Positions 41,804 through 49,966 of a DNA stretch of 64,000 nucleotides are shown piece after piece. The DNA is from Limiplasma sp031549415 (GTDB taxonomy: Bacteria; Bacillota; Clostridia; Christensenellales; Aristaeellaceae). The stretch covers positions 43,495-107,494 of the forward strand of contig JAVBPU010000006.1 of assembly GCA_031549415.1 (NCBI GenBank), given 5' to 3'. The translations under genes were made by a program, and so were the position numbers. Numbering within the stretch: position 1 is the stretch's first letter; the number at the start of each line of letters is the position of its first letter. The notes under the pieces are model-generated. The model made no database searches. It was not told where the DNA came from and saw only the letters and a list, made by a program, of their open reading frames with translations.

Positions 41804-43516
41804 ATGGATTATGCAAGTGACGATATGAACTCCGCAAAGAAAGACTATCCTGATAGGGAACTGAAATATTTACTGAGGAAACTTGAAGAGATTCTCTGCT
41901 GTTGCAAAAGTGGCGATATTTGCAGAAAGTGCGGAGAAATGTTTGATGAACTATATCCAAAGCTTGTGGAATATCTTTTGGAGTATCCGGAAGCGGATTG
42001 CTATCCAGGTGATAAATGTCCCGATAAGGAGTTAAGACAATTGCTGAAGAAGCTGGAAGGCTTGCTTCGCTGTTTCAGAAAACCTTGTGATTGCAATGAG
42101 TGTTGCGAAGAATTTGAAGAATTCTATTCAAGGCTTGTGAGATATCTTAGAGGGAGTGGCTGCCCGTGCTGGTACAAGGGCGATAAAGGAGACCCCGGCC
42201 CGACGGGCCCCGCAGGCCCAGCAGGTCCCCAGGGCGAGACGGGCCCGGCGGGAGCCGACAGCACCGTTCCCGGCCCGACAGGCCCCGCAGGCCCAGCAGG
42301 CCCTCAGGGCGAGACGGGCCCGGCGGGAGCCGACAGCACTGTTCCCGGCCCGACTGGCCCCGCAGGCCCAGCAGGCCCCCAGGGCGAGACTGGCCCGGCA
42401 GGAGCGGATAGCACCGTTCCCGGCCCGACAGGCCCTATGGGTCCCGCAGGCCCTCAGGGTGAGACAGGCCCGGCAGGAGCCGACAGCACCGTTCCCGGCC
42501 CGACTGGTCCCGCAGGCCCAGCAGGCCCTCAGGGCGAGACAGGCCCGGCGGGAGCCGACAGCACCGTTCCCGGCCCGACAGGCCCCGCAGGCCCCGCAGG
42601 CCCCCAGGGCGAGACAGGCCCAGCAGGAGCGGATAGCACCGTTCCCGGACCGACAGGCCCCGCAGGTCCCGCAGGCCCCCAGGGCGAGACAGGCCCGGCA
42701 GGAGCGGATAGCACCGTTCCCGGCCCGACAGGCCCCGCAGGCCCAGCAGGCCCCCAGGGCGAGACAGGCCCGGCAGGAGCGGATAGCACCGTTCCCGGCC
42801 CTGAAGGACCCCAAGGGATTGAAGGTCCCCAAGGCCCGCAAGGCATAGAAGGACCGCAGGGACCCCAAGGCATAGAAGGACCTGCGGGTATCCAAGGCCC
42901 AGAAGGCCCGCAAGGACCCCAGGGGGTTCAAGGGATTCAAGGCACTGAAGGGATTCAAGGCCCCGAAGGACCAGAAGGACCGCAGGGGCCCGCCGGGGCG
43001 GATTCAAACGGATCAATCATTCCTTATAGCACAGGATCACCCATCTCCCTTTATATGGATGCCAATCAGCACCCCTATACCGTGGGATTTGGGATGTTCG
43101 GTGAATTGCCACATCCCCTGATCGATGGGAAGCTGGAAGTCACCGGCGGCATACTTTCCTCATACCCGTTCTTTATCAGCCGGGACGCAATCATTACCGA
43201 CATGGGCGTATCGATGATGATCCTTGAAGATATTGATCTTGGGGCCGCCAGCGCAAATATGTATATGCAGATGTTTTATAAGACCATCACGAGCCATTTT
43301 ATCGCCATTCCTGAAACAAAGGTCGTCATGGCGCCTGCTGTGGCTGGCAACGTGGCCAAGGGCGCACTATTCGAAAAAATGGTAAACAACTTAAATGTTC
43401 CCGTGGCGGCGGGAAGCAGGCTGATGTTGATTATCCACAAAGATGTCCTTGAGCCAGATCCCACCAAGAGCTTTGTGGCCATGATGAGCGGGAGTGTGAA
43501 CCTCAGGAGTGTTTGA
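41804..43516 (+). CDS. BclB-like exosporium protein with collagen repeats
   Basis: A 570-residue spore-surface-type protein. Residues 15-118 are two copies of a Cys-rich helical unit (DRELKYLLRKLEEILCCC and DKELRQLLKKLEGLLRCF). Residues 125-403 are Gly-X-Y collagen, first eight 25-residue units ending in ADSTVP, then a GPQGIEGPQGPQ section. The C-terminal 160 residues match BclB/exosporium glycoprotein ends: IIPYSTGSP, LEVTGGILSSYPFFISRDAIITDMG and VPVAAGSRLMLII. No signal peptide, as expected for mother-cell assembly. The frame is uninterrupted. Confidence 0.88.
   Translation: MDYASDDMNSAKKDYPDRELKYLLRKLEEILCCCKSGDICRKCGEMFDELYPKLVEYLLEYPEADCYPGDKCPDKELRQLLKKLEGLLRCFRKPCDCNECCEEFEEFYSRLVRYLRGSGCPCWYKGDKGDPGPTGPAGPAGPQGETGPAGADSTVPGPTGPAGPAGPQGETGPAGADSTVPGPTGPAGPAGPQGETGPAGADSTVPGPTGPMGPAGPQGETGPAGADSTVPGPTGPAGPAGPQGETGPAGADSTVPGPTGPAGPAGPQGETGPAGADSTVPGPTGPAGPAGPQGETGPAGADSTVPGPTGPAGPAGPQGETGPAGADSTVPGPEGPQGIEGPQGPQGIEGPQGPQGIEGPAGIQGPEGPQGPQGVQGIQGTEGIQGPEGPEGPQGPAGADSNGSIIPYSTGSPISLYMDANQHPYTVGFGMFGELPHPLIDGKLEVTGGILSSYPFFISRDAIITDMGVSMMILEDIDLGAASANMYMQMFYKTITSHFIAIPETKVVMAPAVAGNVAKGALFEKMVNNLNVPVAAGSRLMLIIHKDVLEPDPTKSFVAMMSGSVNLRSV
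42197..42796 (+). repeat. 75-base in-frame tandem repeat, 8 copies
   Basis: Eight exact-length 75-base units encode the collagen segment GPTGPAGPAGPQGETGPAGADSTVP. Differences between units are almost all synonymous; unit 4 has Met for Ala. The near-identity makes copy-number change by recombination likely. Confidence 0.95.
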
Positions 43517-43954
43517 GAACAAAATTGAAACAGTAGGCATCCGCCTTGGTACCCCGGTAGGGGTCCGTGAAAGCAGGAGTGGTTTTTTATTTTGATAGAA
43601 CGAATGTAGTTCAGTGTGGCTGGGGTCAATCTGGAACCTTTTGGGAACGAGCAGGAACAGCGGTTTTTGCCAGCTGCCGACAGTAGGTTTTCCCAAAACT
43701 TCGTCCACAGTGGTGTTGGCCAACTGAAAAAGGAGGCCACACCCTTACATGATGGGCACGGCCCGGTGAGTGGCGGAGGCAAAAAAGCGCTTTTGCCAAC
43801 GGGGGTTTTGATGCCGCGTCATGCCATGGGCTTGATTTGCCTTGTGCCCATGTACGCTAAAAACCGCCCCGAAGGACGGCTTTTGTGGATCATACCGGAT
43901 GGAATGCTGCCAACCATCAGGGATATCCTCCCCCTGGAGCATTTTCCCCCCGCC
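43517..43954. other. 438-base spacer without a gene
   Basis: No supported coding region. The hairpin ACCCCggtaGGGGT near 43551 may end the collagen transcript, but its stem is short. The minus-strand terminator of the SH3-domain gene lies at 43859-43880. Confidence 0.5.
43859..43880 (-). terminator. Terminator of the SH3-domain gene
   Basis: On the minus strand, GCCGTCC, a TTCG tetraloop, GGGCGGT, then TTTT. Confidence 0.75.
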
Positions 43955-44719
43955 TTATTTCGCCGGGACCGGAACTGCGGTGCGAACATAAGACATGGAG
44001 ATGTATCCGTTGATGCCATAGGCCCGTACGCGGTAGAAATTTCCCGACTGTCCCAGGATTTCCACCTGCTGGCCGTTGGAGAAAAGCCCCACCACAGTGG
44101 AAGTGACGGAAGGCTGCTTGCGCATCCGTACGCAGCTTGTGGGTTTCAGGTTGGCGATCACGCCCTTCGTTACAACCGGGTTGGCGCTGCCAAAGGAAAG
44201 ATAGCGGGTGGCCACATAGCCTTCCTTGGAACCGGCGCTGATCAGAGCCCAGCCGTTTTGTTGGTCGTAAACAGTTACCTTTGTGCCGTTGCTCAGGCTG
44301 CTTACCACTTTGGCCGAGGTGGAGGGGGACTGGCGAAGGTTCAGGTTGCCGCCGCTTGCAGTGCTCACCATGGCGGTGAGGAAAGGTGTGGAGGCCTTTT
44401 GCTCTTCCCTCTTTGCCTCATCAATGATGACCACAGATTCGATGATGAAACCCTTCTGATCCCCAGCTTGCACATAATACCAGCCATCCTGTAGCCACAA
44501 AGCGTTTACGCGAGTTCCGCTGGGCAGCAGCTTCACAATCTTTGCTTCGTCGGACGCGTAGGCGCGCAGTTCCCTGCCGCTTTTGGCCTTGCTGATCATG
44601 GCGTTCGTATTGTCGGCTTCGGCGAATACAGGCATCAGCGGCAACAGGCACAATACCAGCGCCACCAAAACGAACAGGCCTCTTTTGCATTGGAAATGAA
44701 GGCGTTGGGAAATGGACAT
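43955..44719 (-). CDS. Secreted bacterial SH3-domain protein
   Basis: A 254-residue exported protein: a signal peptide to about residue 33 (GLFVLVALVLCLLPLMPVFAEA) and three SH3b-like units, near 45-95, 115-175 and 185-250. Typical phrases are NLNLRQSPSTSAKVVSSLSNGTKVTVYDQQNGWALI and GYVATRYLSF. Such domains bind cell-wall peptides; no catalytic domain is attached. ATG at 44719 follows AAGGAGGT. Confidence 0.88.
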   Translation of the reverse strand: MSISQRLHFQCKRGLFVLVALVLCLLPLMPVFAEADNTNAMISKAKSGRELRAYASDEAKIVKLLPSGTRVNALWLQDGWYYVQAGDQKGFIIESVVIIDEAKREEQKASTPFLTAMVSTASGGNLNLRQSPSTSAKVVSSLSNGTKVTVYDQQNGWALISAGSKEGYVATRYLSFGSANPVVTKGVIANLKPTSCVRMRKQPSVTSTVVGLFSNGQQVEILGQSGNFYRVRAYGINGYISMSYVRTAVPVPAK

Positions 44720-44959
44720 GGGGTACCTCCTTGAAGTTTGTATGGGAGCCAACGGCGTATGCCGTCGAGATGGCCCCATCCTTCATGCAACGAAGCAAGG
44801 GGGCGGTTTCACGCAAAAAATTCCCGTGAAACCCAGGAAAACACTTGGTTTTATGGAACGGTCTGCCATTCGGCGTGAAGGATGTCGGGAGGATATGGTA
44901 TATTGAGTTGTAGATAATTTTTATGGAGTGTACGAGCTGCTAGACAGTGTCTACGCAAG

Positions 44960-45118
44960 TCAAGAAATGCATCTTAACCAAAAAACAATGGCCGCCAAGT
45001 TCACAGAGCCAACAAAAGCGGAGAGGGCCTTTGCGTAGCGCGTAGCAACGCCACGGCAGCGTTTAAGCTTCGAGAACGCATTCTCAACAAGGTGACGGAA
45101 CTTGCAGAGGAACTCATC
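44960..45118 (-). pseudogene. IS5-family transposase, C-terminal fragment
   Basis: The minus strand encodes FRHLVENAFSKLKRCRGVATRYAKALSAFVGSVNLAAIVFWLR before a stop at 44960, the conserved end of IS5-group DDE transposases (the Y-x2-R-x3-E region). The upstream part, including the first two DDE residues, is missing. It abuts an ISAs1 fragment in the opposite orientation. The TAGACACTGTCTA just beyond the stop may be part of a terminal repeat. Confidence 0.7.
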
Positions 45119-45508
45119 GTACAACAGCGCAAAAAATCGGCGGGTCTCCAGTCTATTGCCATGACGCGAAACACTCTCATCAAGAACGGGCAACGACCCA
45201 GGAGAACCGGTACTTCATCATCAGCCTGCCCTTGGAGGTTGGGCTGATGGCCAAAGCCATTCGCGGGCATTGGATGGTGGAGAGTCATCATTGGCACTTG
45301 GACGTCACCTTTCGGGAGGACGCTAATCGGACCGTTGGCAAGGATGCGGCTTATCACCTGAATATCATCCAGAAAATGGCTTTACATATTATTGATGCTC
45401 CTCAATCTCAGTAAAAACAACATGAGCCTCAAGGCCAAACGCTTTAAGATCTGCCCCAACGTGGAAAAGTATCTGGAAAAGTATCTGGAAATGATCATGG
45501 CGTTTTAA
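45119..45508 (+). pseudogene. ISAs1-family transposase, C-terminal remnant
   Basis: The plus strand reads VQQRKKSAGLQSIAMTR, shifts frame near 45200, then gives TTQENRYFIISLPLEVG and IRGHWMVESHHWHLDVTFREDANR, the conserved C-terminal end of ISAs1 transposases, and after another stop MSLKAKRFKICPNVEKYLEKYLE. At least two frame breaks show decay. Its first 41 bases are about 83 percent identical to 56419-56459. Confidence 0.8.
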
Positions 45509-45596
45509 TCATAACAACGCAAAAAGCAGAATCCATGACAGGCTCTATCGGGAAACCTCTTTCACGCGTTTGGCGTGGTGATTCTCCAAAAAACGG

Positions 45597-45625
45597 TTGA
45601 CAGTCCGCGCCAGGTTTGGTATAAT
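45597..45625 (+). promoter_or_regulatory. Consensus promoter of the tRNA cluster
   Basis: TTGACA and TATAAT are exactly 17 bases apart, about 50 bases before tRNA-Arg. Confidence 0.85.
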
Positions 45626-45676
45626 TTCTAATCGTCAGCGGGTTTTGCCTGGGGCCCTTAGGGCACGCGTGGCTAT

Positions 45677-45753
45677 GCGCCTGTAGCTCAGTTGGATAGA
45701 GCAACGGCCTTCTAAGCCGTGGGCCAGGGGTTCAAATCCCTTCAGGCGCGCCA
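45677..45753 (+). tRNA. tRNA-Arg (TCT)
   Basis: The acceptor GCGCCTG pairs with CAGGCGC, the anticodon stem ACGGC/GCCGT encloses TCT, and the T loop is GGTTCAAAT; CCA is encoded. Confidence 0.97.
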
Positions 45754-45758
45754 GACAT

Positions 45759-45834
45759 GGTGGGTATAGTTCAGCGGTAGAGCGCCAGATTGTGGCTCTG
45801 GATGTCGTGGGTTCGAACCCCACTACTCACCCCA
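45759..45834 (+). tRNA. tRNA-His (GTG)
   Basis: The anticodon loop holds GTG between CCAGA and TCTGG. The extra 5' G at 45759 pairs with C at 45831, the tRNA-His identity pair. CCA is encoded. Confidence 0.97.
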
Positions 45835-45835
45835 T

Positions 45836-45910
45836 TGGGGTATAGCCAAGCGGTAAGGCACGGGACTTTGACTCCCGCACTCGTAGGTTCAAATCCTGCT
45901 ACCCCAGCCA
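45836..45910 (+). tRNA. tRNA-Gln (TTG)
   Basis: The acceptor TGGGGTA pairs with TACCCCA, the anticodon TTG is inside CGGGA/TCCCG, and CCA is encoded. It follows tRNA-His by one base, so the three are one transcript. Confidence 0.97.
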
Positions 45911-45917
45911 ACGTAAG

Positions 45918-45955
45918 CCCTGATATCATTGAAGATATCTGGGTTTTATTTTTTT
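45918..45955 (+). terminator. Terminator of the tRNA cluster
   Basis: CCCTGATATC and GATATCTGGG pair around a five-base loop, followed by TTTTATTTTTTT. Confidence 0.85.
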
Positions 45956-46296
45956 GTCTTTTTTGACTATCTTGCGCAAAATAGCTCAAATGTAAAAAAG
46001 CCCTTCATTCAATAATATGGGTTACTTTTTTTTGCAAATGTTCCCATGTTTCAGTGCGTCTTGATGTCCCTTTTTGCTGCTAACAAAAAATTAATACCTT
46101 CATCTGTGGGAAGCGATTCTCCCAATTTGGTATATGGCAAACCTTTCTACCATATAGTAGCATATTGACATTTTGTCAATTAGGTGTAATATGAAAAAAT
46201 AAACGAGCGTTAATTGAAGACAAGCTACCATTAAAGCGAGAAGAACGTTTCAAGTTGTCCATAGGTTTTTTTGTTGACTGATAGGGAGGGACACTC
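45956..46296. other. AT-rich control region upstream of the hydroxylase operon
   Basis: No gene is seen. It is much more AT-rich than the neighbours. It holds an imperfect hairpin (TATATGG ... CCATATA, near 46132-46156), the operon promoter at 46165-46192 and a leader of about 100 bases. I see no purine riboswitch core. Confidence 0.6.
46165..46192 (+). promoter_or_regulatory. Operon promoter with palindromic operator over the -35
   Basis: TTGACA and TAATAT are 16 bases apart. The -35 is half of the perfect inverted repeat TTGACATTTTGTCAA (46165-46179), a shape expected for a dimeric repressor site. Confidence 0.7.
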
Positions 46297-48639
46297 TTGC
46301 AAAGTCAATCAGTAGGCATCAGCAAAACTAGGCTTGATGGCGTTGAAAAGGTAACAGGCGGTGCGCTTTTTACAGCAGATATGTGCTTTCCCGGCATGCT
46401 GTATATGAAGGTCCTGCGCTCGCCCTATGCGCACGCCCGCATTAAAAGCATTTCTGCGGTGGCGGCGCAAGCGGCGGCAGGGGTCGTCAAGGTCATCACG
46501 GGGGAAGATGTTCCTGGCCCCTTTGGCGTTGCCATTCAGGACCAGTATCCCATCGCCAGAAAAAAAGTGCGCTTTGCAGGCGAGCCGGTGGCGGCGGTCA
46601 TCGCCTTTTCGGAAAAGGCTGCGCATAACGCCTGTAAGCTGATCCAGGTGGAGTATGAGCCGCTCCCGTTTGTCATTTCGCCTCAAGCGGCGATCGCCGA
46701 TGGCGCGCCCGTGCTCCATGAAGATTTGATGAGCTATCAGTGCGCACCTTACGTGCGGCCCGTTGGCGGCAATCTTTACCAGCACTTTCAGGTGCGAAAA
46801 GGAAACAGCGAACAGCCTTTGGCCCATAGCGTCCATACGGTGGAAGGGGAATATCACTTCCCTTATGTGCAGCATGTGCAGATGGAACCCCACTGCGCCA
46901 TTGCAAAATATGAAAAGAACAATTCCATGGTCATGTATGCGTCCACCCAGGCTCCCTTCGTCGTGCAGGATTGCGTCCACGAGTTGCTTTCCATCCCCAA
47001 GAGCAGCGTACAGGTTGTTGCGCCCTATCTGGGCGGCGGTTTTGGGGGCAAATCGGACATTACCATTGAAGCCCTGGTGGCATGCGCGGCAAAAGCCGTT
47101 CCGGGCCGGTTTGTAAGGCTGCTGCTCACCAGGGAAGAGGTATTCACGGGCTCTTCTTTGGGCCGGGGAGGCTTTTGCAAATACCGCATCGGCTTTGATG
47201 CGGACGGCATGATCACCGGTATGAAGGGCGAATGCTATTTGGGCAGCGGCGGCAACGCTGATTATGCCGTCAACATCATCACAGGTATGGCCCATAGTGG
47301 AACCGGGCCGTATTTCGTGCCGAATTTGAGCCTGGATGTGTATGGCGTGTACACCAATACCCCTCCTATTGGCGCGACCAGGGGCTATGGGCATCCCGAG
47401 GTGCACTTGGCCGTGGAATGCTTAATGGACGCTGCGGCAGAAAAGCTGGGGATTTCCCCAGCGCAAATTCGGCTGAAAAACCATTTGAGGGAGGGCGCCG
47501 CCAACGGCATCGGGCAGGTCATGACGAGCCACAGCGGCGACTTTCTCCGTTGCACGGAACAAACGACCCAGCAGCTTTTTCAGGGCGAAAAGCGTCAGGT
47601 CTGCGAAAATATTTCTGTGGGCCGTGGGCTGGGCGCTTATATGAAAACCCCCTGCATGCCCTCCAACGTTCAATCCGGTGCCATGCTGAAGCTGAACTCC
47701 GATGGCACGGTCACCCTTTCAGTAGGGGCCATTGAGATGGGGCAGGGGACCTATACGGCGCTGGCACAGATCGCGGCGCAAGCGCTGGGGCTTCCCTTTG
47801 AAAAAATCAGCGTGAACGCAAAAGTAGACACCCTGATTTCCCCTTACGAATGGCAAACCGTGGCAAGCCACACCACTTGGGGCGTGGGCAACGCGATTCT
47901 GATTGCCGCGGAAAACCTCCGGCGCAAGCTGAAAGAGGAAGCTGCAAAGTTCTTTGGGTCTGCCGCCGATACGGTGGAGCTGCAAAACGGGAAAGCGGTG
48001 TGCATGGGTAAGGAAATCCCCTGGGAGGAGTTGGCGCTGGGCCTCCGGGATGAAAGTGGAAAAGCGGTCACCAGCCCCATCATGGGTGAAGGCTATTTCT
48101 GCGCCCAGGGCATCCAGAATCCGAACATTGAAACCGGCCAGAGCAACGCCGCAGCTGATTGGACCATGGGCTGCGTCGGGGTGGAGCTGGGGGTAGACAA
48201 GGCCACGGGGGAAGTGTTCCTCTACCGGCTCATCAATACCATCGACGCCGGAACCATTATCAATCCGGCCATTGCGCACGACCAAGTGGTGGGCGGCATG
48301 CTCATGTCGGTAGGTAGCGCACTGAGTGAAACGCTGGTCTTTGATGAAAAGCGCGGCAATATCCGCAATAACAATCTGGTGGATTACAAGATTCCGGGCA
48401 TTGAGGACATGCCGGAGGAGATTTCCATCCGGTTCATTGAGACGCCAGAGGAATCCGGCCCCTTTGGAGCCAAGGGTATTGGCGAGCATGGGGCAGTGGC
48501 CACCGCCCCGGCCATACTCAACGCAATCTACGACGCGACAGGCATCCGCTTTTCCAGCCTGCCTGTTTCGGCGGCCACACTCAAGGCCGCGCTGCTTGTG
48601 CGCCAAGATGAAATGACGGATGGAGGTGGTCATGGATGA
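46297..48639 (+). CDS. Xanthine dehydrogenase family, molybdopterin-binding subunit
   Basis: A 780-residue large subunit of a molybdenum hydroxylase. Family segments include AGEPVAAVIAFS, YLGGGFGGKSD, IGATRGYGHPE, GAIEMGQGTYT and the C-terminal GPFGAKGIGEHGAVATAPAI, which carries the catalytic glutamate. It hydroxylates an N-heterocycle or aldehyde with water as oxygen donor. The start is TTG at 46297 behind AGGGAGGG. The FAD subunit starts at 48636, overlapping by four bases, and the Fe-S subunit follows. Confidence 0.95.
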   Translation: MQSQSVGISKTRLDGVEKVTGGALFTADMCFPGMLYMKVLRSPYAHARIKSISAVAAQAAAGVVKVITGEDVPGPFGVAIQDQYPIARKKVRFAGEPVAAVIAFSEKAAHNACKLIQVEYEPLPFVISPQAAIADGAPVLHEDLMSYQCAPYVRPVGGNLYQHFQVRKGNSEQPLAHSVHTVEGEYHFPYVQHVQMEPHCAIAKYEKNNSMVMYASTQAPFVVQDCVHELLSIPKSSVQVVAPYLGGGFGGKSDITIEALVACAAKAVPGRFVRLLLTREEVFTGSSLGRGGFCKYRIGFDADGMITGMKGECYLGSGGNADYAVNIITGMAHSGTGPYFVPNLSLDVYGVYTNTPPIGATRGYGHPEVHLAVECLMDAAAEKLGISPAQIRLKNHLREGAANGIGQVMTSHSGDFLRCTEQTTQQLFQGEKRQVCENISVGRGLGAYMKTPCMPSNVQSGAMLKLNSDGTVTLSVGAIEMGQGTYTALAQIAAQALGLPFEKISVNAKVDTLISPYEWQTVASHTTWGVGNAILIAAENLRRKLKEEAAKFFGSAADTVELQNGKAVCMGKEIPWEELALGLRDESGKAVTSPIMGEGYFCAQGIQNPNIETGQSNAAADWTMGCVGVELGVDKATGEVFLYRLINTIDAGTIINPAIAHDQVVGGMLMSVGSALSETLVFDEKRGNIRNNNLVDYKIPGIEDMPEEISIRFIETPEESGPFGAKGIGEHGAVATAPAILNAIYDATGIRFSSLPVSAATLKAALLVRQDEMTDGGGHG

Positions 48640-49490
48640 TCCCCGTCAATTTTGCTTATGTAAAGCCCAAGGACCTGACCGGATTGTTTGAGGAAATCCA
48701 GCAGGAGAATTTCATGTTCCTGGCCGGGGGGACCGATGTGCTGGTTTTGCTTCGGGAGGAGAAGGTATCCCCTGAAAAGCTTGTGGATTTGAAAGCGGTT
48801 CCCGAGCTGCAGGGCATTGAAAAGCGGGGGAGCCAGCTGTGGATCGGTGCGGCGGAGACCATCCAGGCCGTGGCGGAGCATCCGCTGACCCAGCCCTACA
48901 CCGCTTTGGTTCAGGGCGCAAGCTCTTTGGCGTGCTATGAATTGCGGCTCCGCGCCACCCTTGGCGGCAATCTTGCCAACGGTTCTCCCTCGGCGGATTC
49001 GGTCCCGGGCCTGCTGCTATACGAGGCACAGGTCTGTATCGCTTCTGCCAAGACGCAAAAAACCATGCCTTTGTGCGATTTTTTGCTGGGGCCGGGCAAG
49101 GTGGCGTTGGAGCGGGACGAAGTGCTATTGGGTGTCCTGTTGCCGGAGGCTTCCGAAGGCTCCAGCAGCCGCTACTATCGCGCCACGCGGGTGAAGGGCA
49201 TGGATCTTTCGGGCATCAGCGTGGCCACCTACTGCGAAGGCCTGCAAAATGTCCGGATCGCGCTGGGTGCTGTCTGGCCCACCGTGGCCAGGGCCGGCAA
49301 GGCGGAAGAAGTCATCAATAAAGCCGGTCTCAGCCAGGAATCCCTGGAAAGCGGGCTGGCTGCGCTGCTAGAGGACGTGAACCCAAGAAGGTCCAGCCTG
49401 CGGGCCACGCCGGAGTATAAAAAGGCGATGGTGCGGGAGCTGATTGTAAAAGGCCTAAACGACATGACAGGAGGCCATTTTCATGTCTAA
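48636..49490 (+). CDS. Xanthine dehydrogenase family, FAD-binding subunit
   Basis: A 284-residue CoxM-like medium subunit. The FAD motif FLAGGTDVLVLLRE and the second FAD contact RLRATLGGNLANGSPSAD are intact. It passes electrons from the Fe-S subunit to NAD+ or another acceptor. It overlaps both neighbours (4 and 8 bases), which indicates translational coupling. Confidence 0.95.
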   Translation: MIPVNFAYVKPKDLTGLFEEIQQENFMFLAGGTDVLVLLREEKVSPEKLVDLKAVPELQGIEKRGSQLWIGAAETIQAVAEHPLTQPYTALVQGASSLACYELRLRATLGGNLANGSPSADSVPGLLLYEAQVCIASAKTQKTMPLCDFLLGPGKVALERDEVLLGVLLPEASEGSSSRYYRATRVKGMDLSGISVATYCEGLQNVRIALGAVWPTVARAGKAEEVINKAGLSQESLESGLAALLEDVNPRRSSLRATPEYKKAMVRELIVKGLNDMTGGHFHV

Positions 49491-49953
49491 ATACCCAGTC
49501 AGCGTAACCGTCAATGGTTTTGCTTATTTAATGGAAGTGGAACCTTCCAAGACGCTTTTGGAGCTTATACGGGACGATCTGGGCCTCACAGGCACGAAGT
49601 GCGGCTGCGAGAATGGGGAATGTGGCGTTTGCACCGTGCTGGTGGACGGCGTGCCCATTCGTTCCTGCCTGATGCTTGCCGTGGAGGCGGACGGCGCGGA
49701 GATTACAACTGTGGAGGGGCTGGCCCCCGAGCTAACGCTGGCCCCGTTGCAGCAGGCCTTCCTTGACGCTGGCGCGGTGCAATGTGGCTTTTGCACCCCG
49801 GGGATGCTACTGGCCGCCAAGGCGCTGCTGGACCGAAACAGCAAGCCTTCCCTTACAGAGATCAAAACCGCGCTGGGCGGGCATTTGTGCCGGTGCGGGG
49901 GGTATGCGTCCATTCAAAGGGCAGTGGAGAACGCTGCTGAAATAACGAAGTAA
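49483..49953 (+). CDS. Xanthine dehydrogenase family, 2Fe-2S subunit
   Basis: A 156-residue small subunit with two iron-sulfur sites: C42-x4-C47-x2-C50 plus C62 in the ferredoxin domain, and CGFCTPG with CRCGGY in the helical domain. It shuttles electrons between the molybdenum and FAD centres. Length and motifs are normal. Confidence 0.96.
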   Translation: MSKYPVSVTVNGFAYLMEVEPSKTLLELIRDDLGLTGTKCGCENGECGVCTVLVDGVPIRSCLMLAVEADGAEITTVEGLAPELTLAPLQQAFLDAGAVQCGFCTPGMLLAAKALLDRNSKPSLTEIKTALGGHLCRCGGYASIQRAVENAAEITK

Positions 49954-49966
49954 AGGGGTATGAGAC

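Noticed and set aside
42197..42796. Tandem repeats as a possible CRISPR array
   Set aside because: Units are contiguous with no unique spacers and keep the reading frame of a collagen-like protein.
42128..42958. Long minus-strand frames across the collagen repeats
   Set aside because: They are the complement of Gly-Pro codons. The plus frame has a start site, the N- and C-terminal domains and a matching family.
43616..44494. A 292-codon plus-strand frame opposite the SH3-domain gene
   Set aside because: No ribosome site or domain; the minus strand has a signal peptide and three SH3b units.
44960..45193. The whole minus frame to 45193 as IS5 transposase
   Set aside because: Beyond 45118 the plus strand matches ISAs1 (AGLQSIAM) and the DNA matches 56419-56459, so the IS5 part ends there.
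46193..46296. Purine riboswitch in the leader of the hydroxylase operon
   Set aside because: None of the conserved purine aptamer loop sequences could be found in this AT-rich leader.
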